DNA of 35,998 nucleotides from Kandleria vitulina DSM 20405 (GTDB lineage: Bacteria; Bacillota_I; Bacilli_A; Erysipelotrichales; Coprobacillaceae): NCBI RefSeq assembly GCF_000702065.1, contig NZ_JNKN01000022.1, positions 1 to 35,998 of the forward strand. The letters run 5' to 3'. This document shows positions 25,128 through 32,290 of the stretch, one piece after another. The notes below the pieces were generated by a model, which was not told the DNA's origin, ran no database searches, and saw only the letters and a list, made by a program, of their open reading frames with translations. The position numbers and the translations under genes are program-made. How positions within the stretch are numbered: the stretch's first letter is position 1; each line of letters starts with the position of its first letter.

Positions 25128-26502
25128 GGTAATCTGACACCTTCTTTTCAATTCTTTCAATATTTTCCTTTTCTACCTTTGAAGAAGGCCCCCCGACGAC
25201 TTGTCTGCTATTCAAGCATGTTTCTAATGCAACAGCATTATATACATCTTCTTCAAACATATTATGGAACTTCTTATATGTATCCAATGAAAGTGATTCT
25301 AATGTTTCATTGTTTTCAATACAATAGGCTACTAGCTGTCCAGTGATCTTATAAGCATCTCTGAATGCTAGTCCTTTCTTTGTTAAATAGTCTGCGCAAT
25401 CAGTGGCGTTGATAAATCCTCTTGCGGCAGCTTCTCTCATTTTTTCTTTATTGACATTCATTGTATCTAGCATTTCAGTGAATACTGGAAGACATAATTT
25501 TACCTGATCAATCGCATCGAAGAGGTTTTCTTTATCTTCCTGCATATCTTTATTATATGCGAGAGGCAATCCTTTCATCATTGTCAATAGAGTAGAGACA
25601 TCTCCGATGACTCTGGCACTCTTTCCTCTTACAAGTTCAGCGATATCTGGATTTTTCTTTTGCGGCATAATCGACGAACCAGTAGCAAAAGCGTCATCTA
25701 GTTCAATGAACTTGAATTCCCAAGAGCACCAGAGAATAATTTCTTCTGAGAAACGTGAGAGATGCATCATTATTAGTGCCAATGCATTGGCACATTCAAT
25801 GGCGTAATCACGATCTGATACACCATCTAATGAGTTGTACATAATATCGTTCATTCCTAGCTCTTCAGCTACAAAATGACGATCTAGTGGATAAGTGGTA
25901 GTCGCAAGGGCTCCACTTCCTAATGGTGATACATTGACTCTTTTATCAATGTCTTTTAATCTGTCCATATCTCTTAAGAACATGGATGCATATGCCATCA
26001 AGTGATGGGCAAACGTAATTGGCTGTGCTCTTTGAAGATGGGTATATCCTGGCATGATGGTTTCTAGATGCTGAGAAGAAATCTTAGTCAATGTAAGAAC
26101 CATATCTTTCAAGAGAGACTGTAGTTCTTTAATTTCATCATGAACATAAAGACGTAAGTCTAATGCCACCTGATCATTTCTTGAACGACCTGTATGAAGT
26201 TTCTTTCCTGAAACAGGATATCTTTTTGTAAGTTCTGCTTCAATGAACATATGAATATCTTCTGCGTTAGGATCAAATAGAAGCTTTCCTTCTTCTATTT
26301 CATGAAGAATATCATTGAGTCCCTTATAGATTTCATTATATGCCTGTTCATCAATGATCTTCTGTTTCATCAGCATCTTTGCATGTGCCAATGATCCACG
26401 TATATCCTGTTTATACATTCTACAATCAAAAGAAAGTGATGAGTTAAATGCATTTACATCCTCATTGATTTCTTTTGAAAATCTACCTGCCCATAATGCC
26501 AT
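25120..26502 (-). CDS. argH: Argininosuccinate lyase
   Basis: ArgH splits argininosuccinate to arginine and fumarate. I chose the ATG at 26502 (460 residues) because an AGGGGG site lies 6 bases upstream and the protein then begins MALWAGRFSKE, as usual. Signatures are HTGRSRNDQVALDLRL, PGYTHLQRAQP, and the fumarase-superfamily loop GSSIMPQKKNPD with the catalytic Ser. It follows argG by 10 bases. Confidence 0.97.
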   Translation of the reverse strand: MALWAGRFSKEINEDVNAFNSSLSFDCRMYKQDIRGSLAHAKMLMKQKIIDEQAYNEIYKGLNDILHEIEEGKLLFDPNAEDIHMFIEAELTKRYPVSGKKLHTGRSRNDQVALDLRLYVHDEIKELQSLLKDMVLTLTKISSQHLETIMPGYTHLQRAQPITFAHHLMAYASMFLRDMDRLKDIDKRVNVSPLGSGALATTTYPLDRHFVAEELGMNDIMYNSLDGVSDRDYAIECANALALIMMHLSRFSEEIILWCSWEFKFIELDDAFATGSSIMPQKKNPDIAELVRGKSARVIGDVSTLLTMMKGLPLAYNKDMQEDKENLFDAIDQVKLCLPVFTEMLDTMNVNKEKMREAAARGFINATDCADYLTKKGLAFRDAYKITGQLVAYCIENNETLESLSLDTYKKFHNMFEEDVYNAVALETCLNSRQVVGGPSSKVEKENIERIEKKVSDYHD

Positions 26503-26512
26503 ATTAATCCCC

Positions 26513-27727
26513 CTATGCTTTCTTTGCTTTAGCCTGTGCAATCATCTTGATTGGCAATCCGTAAAGGTTGATGAATCCTGCAGAATCTGCCTGGTTGTAA
26601 TCTTCATCTTCACCAAATGATGCTGTCTGTTCAGAATATAATGTTGAATCAGAAGTCATACCTGCACCAATGATGTTTCCTTTATATAATTTTAACTTAA
26701 CTGTACCATTAACATTTTCCTGAGTTTTATCTACGAATGCATTTAATGCTTCTGTTAATGGAGAATACCAGTATCCATTGTAAAGAATATCAGCTAATTC
26801 TAATGCGATCTTCTGTTTAAAGTGCTGTGTGTATTTATCAATAGTGATTTCTTCTAGATCAGCATGTGCTTTATAAAGAATAGTTCCACCTGGTGTTTCA
26901 TACACACCTCTTGATTTCATACCTACAAGTCTGTTTTCTACCATATCGATAATACCGATACCGTTAGCGCCACCAACTTTATTTAATGCTTCAATTAAAG
27001 CGACACCATCCATTTTTTCTCCATTTAAGGCAACTGGAATACCTTTTTCAAATGTGATTTCAATATAAGTTGGCTTATCTGGTGCCTGTTCTGGTGATAC
27101 ACCTAATTCTAGGATTTCATCATACTTAGGTTCATTTGCTGGATCTTCAAGATCAAGACCTTCATGTGATAAATGCCATAAGTTCTTATCTTTAGAATAG
27201 TTTGTTTCTCTATTGATCTTTAGAGGAATATTTCTTGCTTCAGCGTAATCAATTTCATCATCTCTTGATTTAATATCCCATACTCTCCATGGTGCAATGA
27301 TTGGCATATCAGGTGCAAATGCCTTGATAGCTAATTCAAATCTTACCTGGTCATTTCCTTTACCTGTACATCCATGACAGATAGCGTCAGCACCAACTTC
27401 TTTAGCAACTTCTACAAGTTTTTTACCAATGATAGGTCTAGCTAAAGATGTACCTAATAAATATTTACCTTCATAAACAGCGTTAGCTTTGACAGCTGGG
27501 AAAATAAAGTCTTCTACGAATTCTTTCTTAAGATCTAATTCAATATACTGAGATGCACCTGTTGCTAAAGCTTTAGCTTCAAGTCCATCTAATTCATCTT
27601 TCTGTCCAACGTTTGCTGCTACAGCGACAACTTCACATCCGTATGTCTCCTTAAGCCAAGCGATAATAATTGATGTATCTAATCCTCCACTATATGCAAG
27701 TACTACTTTCTTAAATATTTTTTCCAT
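26513..27727 (-). CDS. argG: Argininosuccinate synthase
   Basis: ArgG joins citrulline and aspartate using ATP. The 404 residues contain the PP-loop [28 protein letters not shown] and [20 protein letters not shown] lies about 10 bases before the ATG. It is the first full gene of the arg operon, behind a T-box leader and a short leader ORF. argD and argF/ornithine carbamoyltransferase genes are not in the window. Confidence 0.98.
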   Translation of the reverse strand: MEKIFKKVVLAYSGGLDTSIIIAWLKETYGCEVVAVAANVGQKDELDGLEAKALATGASQYIELDLKKEFVEDFIFPAVKANAVYEGKYLLGTSLARPIIGKKLVEVAKEVGADAICHGCTGKGNDQVRFELAIKAFAPDMPIIAPWRVWDIKSRDDEIDYAEARNIPLKINRETNYSKDKNLWHLSHEGLDLEDPANEPKYDEILELGVSPEQAPDKPTYIEITFEKGIPVALNGEKMDGVALIEALNKVGGANGIGIIDMVENRLVGMKSRGVYETPGGTILYKAHADLEEITIDKYTQHFKQKIALELADILYNGYWYSPLTEALNAFVDKTQENVNGTVKLKLYKGNIIGAGMTSDSTLYSEQTASFGEDEDYNQADSAGFINLYGLPIKMIAQAKAKKA

Positions 27728-27759
27728 AATATATTCTCTCCTTTTTCTTTACTTTCTAT

Positions 27760-27795
27760 TTATGTTCTGCATTTCTCCATTCGCCGTACTTTCAT
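27760..27795 (-). CDS. Possible 11-residue Arg-rich leader peptide before argG
   Basis: Between the T-box terminator and argG lies an ORF encoding MKVRRMEKCRT, ending in TAA. It has an ideal ribosome site (AGGGGG, 6 bases before ATG), as good as that of argH. Three of its eleven codons are for arginine (CGG, CGA, AGA), two of them adjacent and of types that tend to be rare in AT-rich genomes. This suggests that translation of the leader senses charged tRNA-Arg, adding a second layer after the T-box. The coding role is not proven; a chance ORF is possible. Confidence 0.5.
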   Translation of the reverse strand: MKVRRMEKCRT

Positions 27796-27815
27796 CTTAA
27801 TCCCCCTAAATATAC

Positions 27816-28040
27816 AAAAAACGTCTCCAGATTACTCCAGAGACGCCAATAGACGCGGTACCACTCTCGTTAATATCAATAGATATTCCCTCTTGTTCTT
27901 AACGCGAACTAACGTTTCATCCTACTGATTTCAGACGAACACTCGCGAGTGCGTTTTCACCTATTTCCATCTAACAGCCTTCCACTCTGCGCTGTCTCGC
28001 TTGAGACTTCCGATAGGTTACTTTTCTCGGTCTTCGTTTT
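27816..28040 (-). promoter_or_regulatory. T-box riboswitch, arginine-specific
   Basis: The leader has the conserved T-box sequence TGGTACCGCG (minus strand, 27854-27863). It is followed by a terminator of 10 pairs (27822-27845) and six Us. Stem I can be drawn with CGAG/CTCG below and CCTAT/ATAGG above an internal loop carrying AGTA on one side and GAA on the other. In that loop CGC (27951-27953), followed by A and the lower helix, occupies the specifier position, which reads arginine. Uncharged tRNA-Arg should bind, stabilise the antiterminator and turn on argGHCJB. The T-box call is firm; the specifier is from hand folding. Confidence 0.9.
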
Positions 28041-28053
28041 TGTGTATGGTGTT

Positions 28054-28081
28054 ATATTAGCACATAAAAATAAAATGTCAA
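28054..28081 (-). promoter_or_regulatory. Promoter of the arginine operon
   Basis: On the minus strand, TTGACA (28076-28081), a 16-base spacer and TAATAT (28054-28059) place the start just before T-box stem I. Confidence 0.75.
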
Positions 28082-28142
28082 ACACTTTTATCTAAAAATA
28101 TAATTTTATTAGATTTTTGTCGTTTTATCATAAAATAGAAGA

Positions 28143-28171
28143 TAAAATAAAAGACTACTGCTGTAGTCTTT
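28143..28171 (-). terminator. Rubredoxin terminator
   Basis: AAAGACTAC (28150-28158) and GTAGTCTTT (28163-28171) form a perfect 9-bp stem with Ts following on the minus strand. Confidence 0.85.
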
Positions 28172-28184
28172 CATTTAGTGGTTA

Positions 28185-28304
28185 TTATTCTTCTTCAACT
28201 TTTTCAAACTGATCTGGACCAACGCCACAGATTGGACATTCGTAGTCTTCTGGTAATTCGTCACCTTCATAGACATAACCGCATACTGTACAAACCCATT
28301 TCAT
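28185..28304 (-). CDS. Short rubredoxin-type iron protein (39 residues)
   Basis: This small electron-transfer protein has two Cys knuckles for one iron: CTVCGY (Cys5, Cys8) and [11 protein letters not shown] (Cys23, Cys26). It lacks the ~14-residue middle loop of normal 52-54 residue rubredoxins and so matches the C-terminal domain of rubrerythrins, here as a free protein. AGGAGG lies about 9 bases before the ATG, and it has its own terminator. A role in oxygen or peroxide defence, or as a small electron carrier, is likely but not shown. Confidence 0.92.
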   Translation of the reverse strand: MKWVCTVCGYVYEGDELPEDYECPICGVGPDQFEKVEEE

Positions 28305-28442
28305 AGTGTGTCTCCTCCTTCTTTATTAATAGGAATGATTCCTACTTATATAATATTCATATTATTTCTATCTTTCAAGAAATATGCTTCTATAATTATT
28401 ATAAAGTTTATCATTTTAAAAAAAAGAAAATTCGCACATTAC

Positions 28443-28471
28443 AAAAAAATAGCGAGACCTATTGGTCTCGC
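28443..28471 (-). terminator. Terminator at the end of the feo cluster
   Basis: GCGAGACC (28452-28459) and GGTCTCGC (28464-28471) form an 8-bp stem followed on the minus strand by seven Ts. The stop codon of the small Cys-rich protein (28459-28461) overlaps its loop. Confidence 0.9.
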
Positions 28472-28638
28472 GCTTTTCTGTACTCGTCTACAAAATCAAG
28501 ATGACATAAAGGATCATGACATTCATGACAATGTCCACCACATGATCCAATAGGATTCTTTTTATCAAAGAATCTACGATAGATAACATAAAGCAACCAC
28601 AATCCAATTGCGATGCTTATTAGTATTGTAAATAACAT
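28459..28638 (-). CDS. FeoB-associated Cys-rich membrane protein
   Basis: This 59-residue protein has one N-terminal membrane helix (about 2-20) and a basic stop-transfer patch (YRRFFDKK). A cytoplasmic tail follows, rich in Cys and His (Cys33, Cys37, Cys40, Cys45, with four histidines between 36 and 46). This is the pattern of the FeoB-associated Cys-rich family. I chose the ATG at 28638 because AAGGAAG lies 8 bases upstream; a GTG at 28659 has no such site. The tail could take Fe2+ from FeoB. It is separated from the rest of the feo genes by a long inverted repeat. Confidence 0.85.
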   Translation of the reverse strand: MLFTILISIAIGLWLLYVIYRRFFDKKNPIGSCGGHCHECHDPLCHLDFVDEYRKARDQ

Positions 28639-28684
28639 CAATGTCACTTCCTTTTTCACTATAATAACATAAAACTGACTCCAT

Positions 28685-28775
28685 GATAGACCATCTCACG
28701 GTACTAACAATTAAAGGGTGTATTAATTAAAGAATATATCGGTGTGTGTAAATTATTGATATGAGGTGGTCTATC
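28685..28775. repeat. Long inverted repeat (14-bp arms) between feo-cluster genes
   Basis: GATAGACCATCTCA (28685-28698) and TGAGGTGGTCTATC (28762-28775) are inverted repeats with one G-T pair and a 63-base AT-rich loop. The repeat fills most of the gap between the two small membrane-protein genes. It could be an RNA structure for processing or decoupling, or a small mobile remnant. No ORF is inside. Confidence 0.7.
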
Positions 28776-28798
28776 ACAGAGTTAGTTATAACTCTGTG
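28775..28798 (-). other. mRNA hairpin enclosing a stop codon, no T tract
   Basis: CACAGAGTTA (28775-28784) and TAACTCTGTG (28789-28798) form a perfect 10-bp stem with a four-base loop holding the stop of the 119-residue gene. No T run follows, so it looks like a structural or RNA-processing element rather than a terminator. Confidence 0.6.
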
Positions 28799-29145
28799 CA
28801 AGTATAGCCAAGCTGTCTCACTAACTCCATGTACTTCTGAGGGTTTGGTGGTTCATTGGTAAATATGTGTAGTGTCTTCTTAGAAAGATCTGCAATAGCA
28901 TACTTGTTTTCTTGACTGTTGAAGGCATTAGTCAACTTGGTTGCACAGTTCTCACAGACCATGTCTTCTACCTTAAAGCAACAGTCATAGGAATAATGAG
29001 ATGGGTTTGTATCGTTTGATTTTATTTTTTTAATAGTCTCACATTCCCCGCAGCAGCCGTTATTCTTTGTCTTGATGAATCGTCTTACTCCAAATACGAA
29101 TAGGACGATCACCAAGAAAAGGATAATAAAGTCTATAGTATTCAT
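28786..29145 (-). CDS. Membrane-anchored heavy-metal-associated (HMA-like) protein of the feo cluster
   Basis: This 119-residue protein combines an N-terminal membrane helix (about 5-22), a basic patch and a Cys cluster (Cys31, Cys32, Cys35), as in FeoB-associated proteins, with a C-terminal HMA-like domain (about 55-119). The latter has VCENCATKL, with Cys64 and Cys67 in the metal-binding loop, and a second half ending VRQLGYTCTEL. HMA domains usually bind Cu+ or other soft metals. Here it directly follows feoB (1-base gap), suggesting a role in iron delivery, sensing or protection from other metals. I do not know a named family with exactly this layout. Confidence 0.75.
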   Translation of the reverse strand: MNTIDFIILFLVIVLFVFGVRRFIKTKNNGCCGECETIKKIKSNDTNPSHYSYDCCFKVEDMVCENCATKLTNAFNSQENKYAIADLSKKTLHIFTNEPPNPQKYMELVRQLGYTCTEL

Positions 29146-29146
29146 A

Positions 29147-31246
29147 CTACACTTCCAATGCGGCAGCTGCGCCTTTCGCCTTTGGAGCTGGTCTTACAAC
29201 CATATAAATTGCGAAGAAGATAATAACAATGGAAATAATCTGTGTAAGACCAAATGAAGCTCCGTAGAATAGCCAGCTTCCCATATTATAGAAAACGAAT
29301 GATAATGCGTATCCTAATACAACCTGATATAAGATTGCGAATACGCCCCACTTTTTATCACCCATTTCTCTCATGATTGCACCCATTGCGGCAGTGCAAG
29401 GAGGATCGAATAAGTTAAGAGTCATGAATGAGAAAGCAGCCACTGGCGTAAACAATGAAGCAATTCCTGCTTTTCCAGCTAATGTATCGACAATAGCTGG
29501 TGCTAATTCTTTTGCACCTTCTGCTACCAGAACAGCGACACCGCCCTGCCAGTTACCAAATCCTAAAGGTTTAAACAATGGTGCGATAAATTCACCAATT
29601 GATCTTAACATAGAATGAGCAATTTCTGCAGATTCACCATCAATATACTGCAATGACCAAGTATGGTTACTTAAGAACCATAAGATAACTGCGAAAGTAA
29701 AGATGATTGTACCAGCTTTAATTACATATTCTTTAGCTCTATCCCATACTCTTAACAGGACAGTCTTAACTTGTGGAACATGGTAAGCAGGAAGTTCCAT
29801 AACGAATGGTGCAACTTCACCTGCAAAAGCTCTTGTTTTCTTTAAAGCAATACCAGATAAAATGATGATAGCCATTCCTAAGAAATACATTGCTGGTGCT
29901 AGCCACCACATTTCTTTAAAGAATGCTGCAGTAATAATAGTAATGATTTCTAATTTAGCTGAACAAGGGATAAATGTCGCTAACATGATTGTCATACGAC
30001 GATCTTTTTCATTTTCAATAGTTCTTGTTCCCATGATGGCTGGTACACCACATCCTGCTCCAATGAGGATTGGAATAAATGATTTACCTGATAAACCAAA
30101 TTTACGGAAGATTCTATCCATGATAAAGGCAACACGTGCCATGTATCCTGAATCTTCAAGGATGGAAATAAATAAGAAGAGGATAAGAATCAATGGTAAG
30201 AATGTTAATACAAATCCACAAGTATTAATGATACCGTTGACGACTAGATCAGTGATCCATGAATTAACTCCTAATGATTTTAATAACCCTTCTACAAAAG
30301 GCATAATCCATTCTCCAAAGAGTGTTTCTTCAACCCAGCCTTGAGCGATACCACCAATATCGATAGTAGCTTTAAACATTAAAGTCATAATAACCGCAAA
30401 GATTGGCAAAGCAAGAATTCTGTTTGTAACAATCTTATCGATCTTATCAGAAAGACTAGCTTGTGTACTTGATTTTCTAGTAACACAATCATTAACGATG
30501 TTGCTGATATATTCATATCTTGTAGTTGTGATGATTGATTCAGAGTCATCATCTTCATCATCTTCTATCTTCTTGATGTTTTTTTCATATTTAGCTAATA
30601 AAGAAGAAAGATTTAATTCATTAATAACCTTTTCATCTCTTTCAAACACCTTTACCGCAAACCATCTTTTCATACGCTGATCTACGTTAGATAATTCAGA
30701 TTCGATAGATTTGATTGTAGAAAGAAGTGGACCTTCATATAATTCTGGTCTATTCAATACTTTCTTATTGGCAATAGAAATCGCTAATTCTGCAACTTCT
30801 CTTGAACCTTTTCCTTTTAATGCAGAAATAGGCATCACATGACATCCTAGCATTTTTTCTAATGCATTCATGTCAATATGGTCACCATTCTTTTCGACAA
30901 GATCCATCATATTGACAGCGACTACCATTGGTAAACCTAATTCTAGTAGCTGTGTTGTTAAGTAAAGGTTACGTTCAATGTTTGTACCATCGATAATATT
31001 AATGATGGCATCAGGTTTTTCATTGACAAGATATCTTCTAGAAACAACTTCTTCCATAGAATATGGAGATAAAGAGTAAATACCAGGTAAATCCTGAATA
31101 ATGACATCCTTATGTTTCTTAAGTTTACCTTCCTTCTTTTCTACTGTAACACCAGGCCAGTTCCCTACATATTGAGAACTTCCTGTTAAATCATTAAATA
31201 ATGTTGTTTTCCCGCTGTTTGGATTCCCAGCTAATGCTATTTTCAT
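29147..31246 (-). CDS. feoB: Ferrous iron transporter FeoB
   Basis: FeoB imports Fe2+ and is the main iron route in anaerobes. The 699 residues comprise an N-terminal G domain with G1 GNPNSGKTT (7-15), G3 DLPG (52-55) and G4 NMMD (112-115), and a helical spacer with an unusual acidic run (IEDDEDDDSES). The membrane domain then carries both Gate motifs: IPCSAKLEII with GAGCGVPAIMGTRTIE before it, and FDPPCTAAMGAI near the end. AAAGGGAG lies 7 bases before the ATG. It is preceded by feoA and its own operator-like repeat. Confidence 0.97.
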   Translation of the reverse strand: MKIALAGNPNSGKTTLFNDLTGSSQYVGNWPGVTVEKKEGKLKKHKDVIIQDLPGIYSLSPYSMEEVVSRRYLVNEKPDAIINIIDGTNIERNLYLTTQLLELGLPMVVAVNMMDLVEKNGDHIDMNALEKMLGCHVMPISALKGKGSREVAELAISIANKKVLNRPELYEGPLLSTIKSIESELSNVDQRMKRWFAVKVFERDEKVINELNLSSLLAKYEKNIKKIEDDEDDDSESIITTTRYEYISNIVNDCVTRKSSTQASLSDKIDKIVTNRILALPIFAVIMTLMFKATIDIGGIAQGWVEETLFGEWIMPFVEGLLKSLGVNSWITDLVVNGIINTCGFVLTFLPLILILFLFISILEDSGYMARVAFIMDRIFRKFGLSGKSFIPILIGAGCGVPAIMGTRTIENEKDRRMTIMLATFIPCSAKLEIITIITAAFFKEMWWLAPAMYFLGMAIIILSGIALKKTRAFAGEVAPFVMELPAYHVPQVKTVLLRVWDRAKEYVIKAGTIIFTFAVILWFLSNHTWSLQYIDGESAEIAHSMLRSIGEFIAPLFKPLGFGNWQGGVAVLVAEGAKELAPAIVDTLAGKAGIASLFTPVAAFSFMTLNLFDPPCTAAMGAIMREMGDKKWGVFAILYQVVLGYALSFVFYNMGSWLFYGASFGLTQIISIVIIFFAIYMVVRPAPKAKGAAAALEV

Positions 31247-31263
31247 AAATACGCTCCCTTTTT

Positions 31264-31279
31264 GTTAGTTAACACTAAC
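31264..31279 (-). promoter_or_regulatory. DtxR-type operator-like repeat before feoB
   Basis: GTTAGTTAACACTAAC has perfect 6-bp inverted arms (GTTAGT/ACTAAC). It shares the GTTAG/TTAAC wording of the repeats before feoA2. It lies between the feoA stop and feoB start, so feoB may have separate iron control. Confidence 0.6.
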
Positions 31280-31284
31280 CTAAC

Positions 31285-31311
31285 ATTAAAAATAATTGTC
31301 GCTTATGCGAC
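31285..31311 (-). terminator. Weak terminator-like hairpin between feoA and feoB
   Basis: GTCGC (31298-31302) and GCGAC (31307-31311) pair around the TTAT loop, which contains the feoA stop codon. An interrupted T run follows on the minus strand. It is probably partial, reducing feoB readthrough. Confidence 0.5.
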
Positions 31312-31524
31312 TTCGATTAATTCTGCTTCACTTTTTCTAATTGAAAGCTCATATCCTCTTACATTCAATTGAATCGGATCCCCTAATGGTGCTACTTTTA
31401 CAACTTTGACATCAGCGCCCTTGATGAGCCCCATATCCATGATACGTTTTTTAGTAGCTCCTTTTCCATGCAGTTTTACTACCTTGCATGCATCTCCTAT
31501 TGAGATGTCCTTTAATGTTTTCAT
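31303..31524 (-). CDS. feoA: FeoA family protein (proximal to feoB)
   Basis: This is a 73-residue SH3-like cytoplasmic partner of FeoB. The ATG at 31524 is supported by AAGGGGG about 8 bases upstream. The fold signature is visible: KKRIMDMGLIKGADVKVVKVAPLGDPIQLNVRGYEL, with the GDPIQL turn typical of FeoA. It is the second of two feoA genes in the operon, 13 bases after the first. It may regulate FeoB GTPase activity. Confidence 0.93.
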   Translation of the reverse strand: MKTLKDISIGDACKVVKLHGKGATKKRIMDMGLIKGADVKVVKVAPLGDPIQLNVRGYELSIRKSEAELIEVA

Positions 31525-31537
31525 GTATATTTCCCCC

Positions 31538-31750
31538 TTAAACCAATACACGTTTTGCCATTGTTGCATCTAAAGCAACACGGCTTTCTTTGACTTGAAG
31601 AATCACACTGTTTCCGGATTTGCTGACAACTTTAACAGTGGATCCTTCTACAAATCCAAGCTCGTTAAGATGATTTCTGATCAAATCCTTTCCTTTAATC
31701 TTACGTACTGTTACAACTTCATTTTCATGACATAAGTTAATTGGCATCAT
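31538..31750 (-). CDS. FeoA family protein (first in operon)
   Basis: This 70-residue FeoA-like protein has LIRNHLNELGFVEGSTVKVVSKSGNSVILQVKESRVALD. It lacks the GDPIQL-type turn, so it is the more divergent of the two FeoA proteins. I chose the ATG at 31750, where GGGGAG is 6 bases away, over the ATG at 31756, which overlaps the ribosome site. It starts the feo operon and is directly controlled by the DtxR-type operator region. Paired FeoA proteins are common in Firmicutes, but their division of labour is unknown. Confidence 0.88.
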   Translation of the reverse strand: MMPINLCHENEVVTVRKIKGKDLIRNHLNELGFVEGSTVKVVSKSGNSVILQVKESRVALDATMAKRVLV

Positions 31751-31765
31751 GTTCATCTCCCCTCA

Positions 31766-31822
31766 GTTAGATGATTCTAACTATTTCAAAGTTAGTTTAA
31801 CTTAACTTTAATAAAATGTCAA
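31766..31822 (-). promoter_or_regulatory. feo operon promoter with overlapping DtxR-type operators
   Basis: The promoter has TTGACA (31817-31822), a 17-base spacer and TAAACT (31794-31799) on the minus strand. A 22-base inverted repeat (31788-31809, arms AAAGTTA/TAACTTT) covers the -10 box. A second repeat, GTTAGATGATTCTAAC (31766-31781), lies just downstream. This layout fits repression by the iron-loaded regulator encoded divergently. Confidence 0.75.
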
Positions 31823-31864
31823 TCGTTTTCTATAAATCAAATCGCTCGTATTTGATTTTATTTA

Positions 31865-31873
31865 TGATATAAT
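31865..31873 (+). promoter_or_regulatory. Extended -10 promoter of the DtxR-type gene
   Basis: TATAAT (31868-31873) is preceded by TG one base away (TGATATAAT). No good -35 box is seen at 17 bases, as is allowed for extended -10 promoters. Confidence 0.55.
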
Positions 31874-31894
31874 GTCGTATGAGGTGAAATTAAG

Positions 31895-32266
31895 ATGAGT
31901 GAATCTACTGAAATGTATCTTGAATCTATTCTAGTAATCCAGAAGAGAAAAGGTGTAGTGCGTTCTATTGATATTGCGCATGAATTGAATTTTTCTAAGC
32001 CTACTATCTCTCAACAGATCAAACGTCTCAAATCACTTGATTATATTAATGTGAATGAGCATAATATTATCTCATTAACTGATAAAGGTATGGAAATAGC
32101 TTCTATGATCTATGAAAGACATAATGAGCTATCACGTATTTTTAGATATATTGGTATTCCTGAAGATGTTGCTACAGAAGATGCATGTCGTGTGGAACAC
32201 TATATTTCTCCTGAGACTTTTGAGGCCTTGAAAAATTATTTCGACCCGCTTATTAATAAAAAATAA
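31895..32266 (+). CDS. DtxR-family iron-dependent repressor (short form)
   Basis: This 123-residue protein has an N-terminal winged helix (about 5-65; FSKPTISQQIKRLKSLDYI is the recognition part) and a metal-binding dimer domain. The aligned ligand positions are Met7, His76, Cys98, Glu101 and His102 (DACRVEHYISPE). Met and Cys at the first and third positions are the DtxR/IdeR iron-type set, whereas MntR has acidic residues there. It lacks the C-terminal SH3 domain of DtxR; the feo operon encodes SH3-like FeoA proteins separately. It is divergent from feoA2 and likely represses feo when Fe2+ is plentiful. Confidence 0.9.
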   Translation: MSESTEMYLESILVIQKRKGVVRSIDIAHELNFSKPTISQQIKRLKSLDYINVNEHNIISLTDKGMEIASMIYERHNELSRIFRYIGIPEDVATEDACRVEHYISPETFEALKNYFDPLINKK

Positions 32267-32290
32267 AAACACGCCTAAGCGTGTTTTTTT
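32256..32290. terminator. Bidirectional terminator
   Basis: ACACGC (32269-32274) and GCGTGT (32279-32284) pair around CTAA, extended by A/T pairs, with T runs on both strands. It serves the DtxR-type gene and the convergent membrane-protein gene. Confidence 0.88.
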
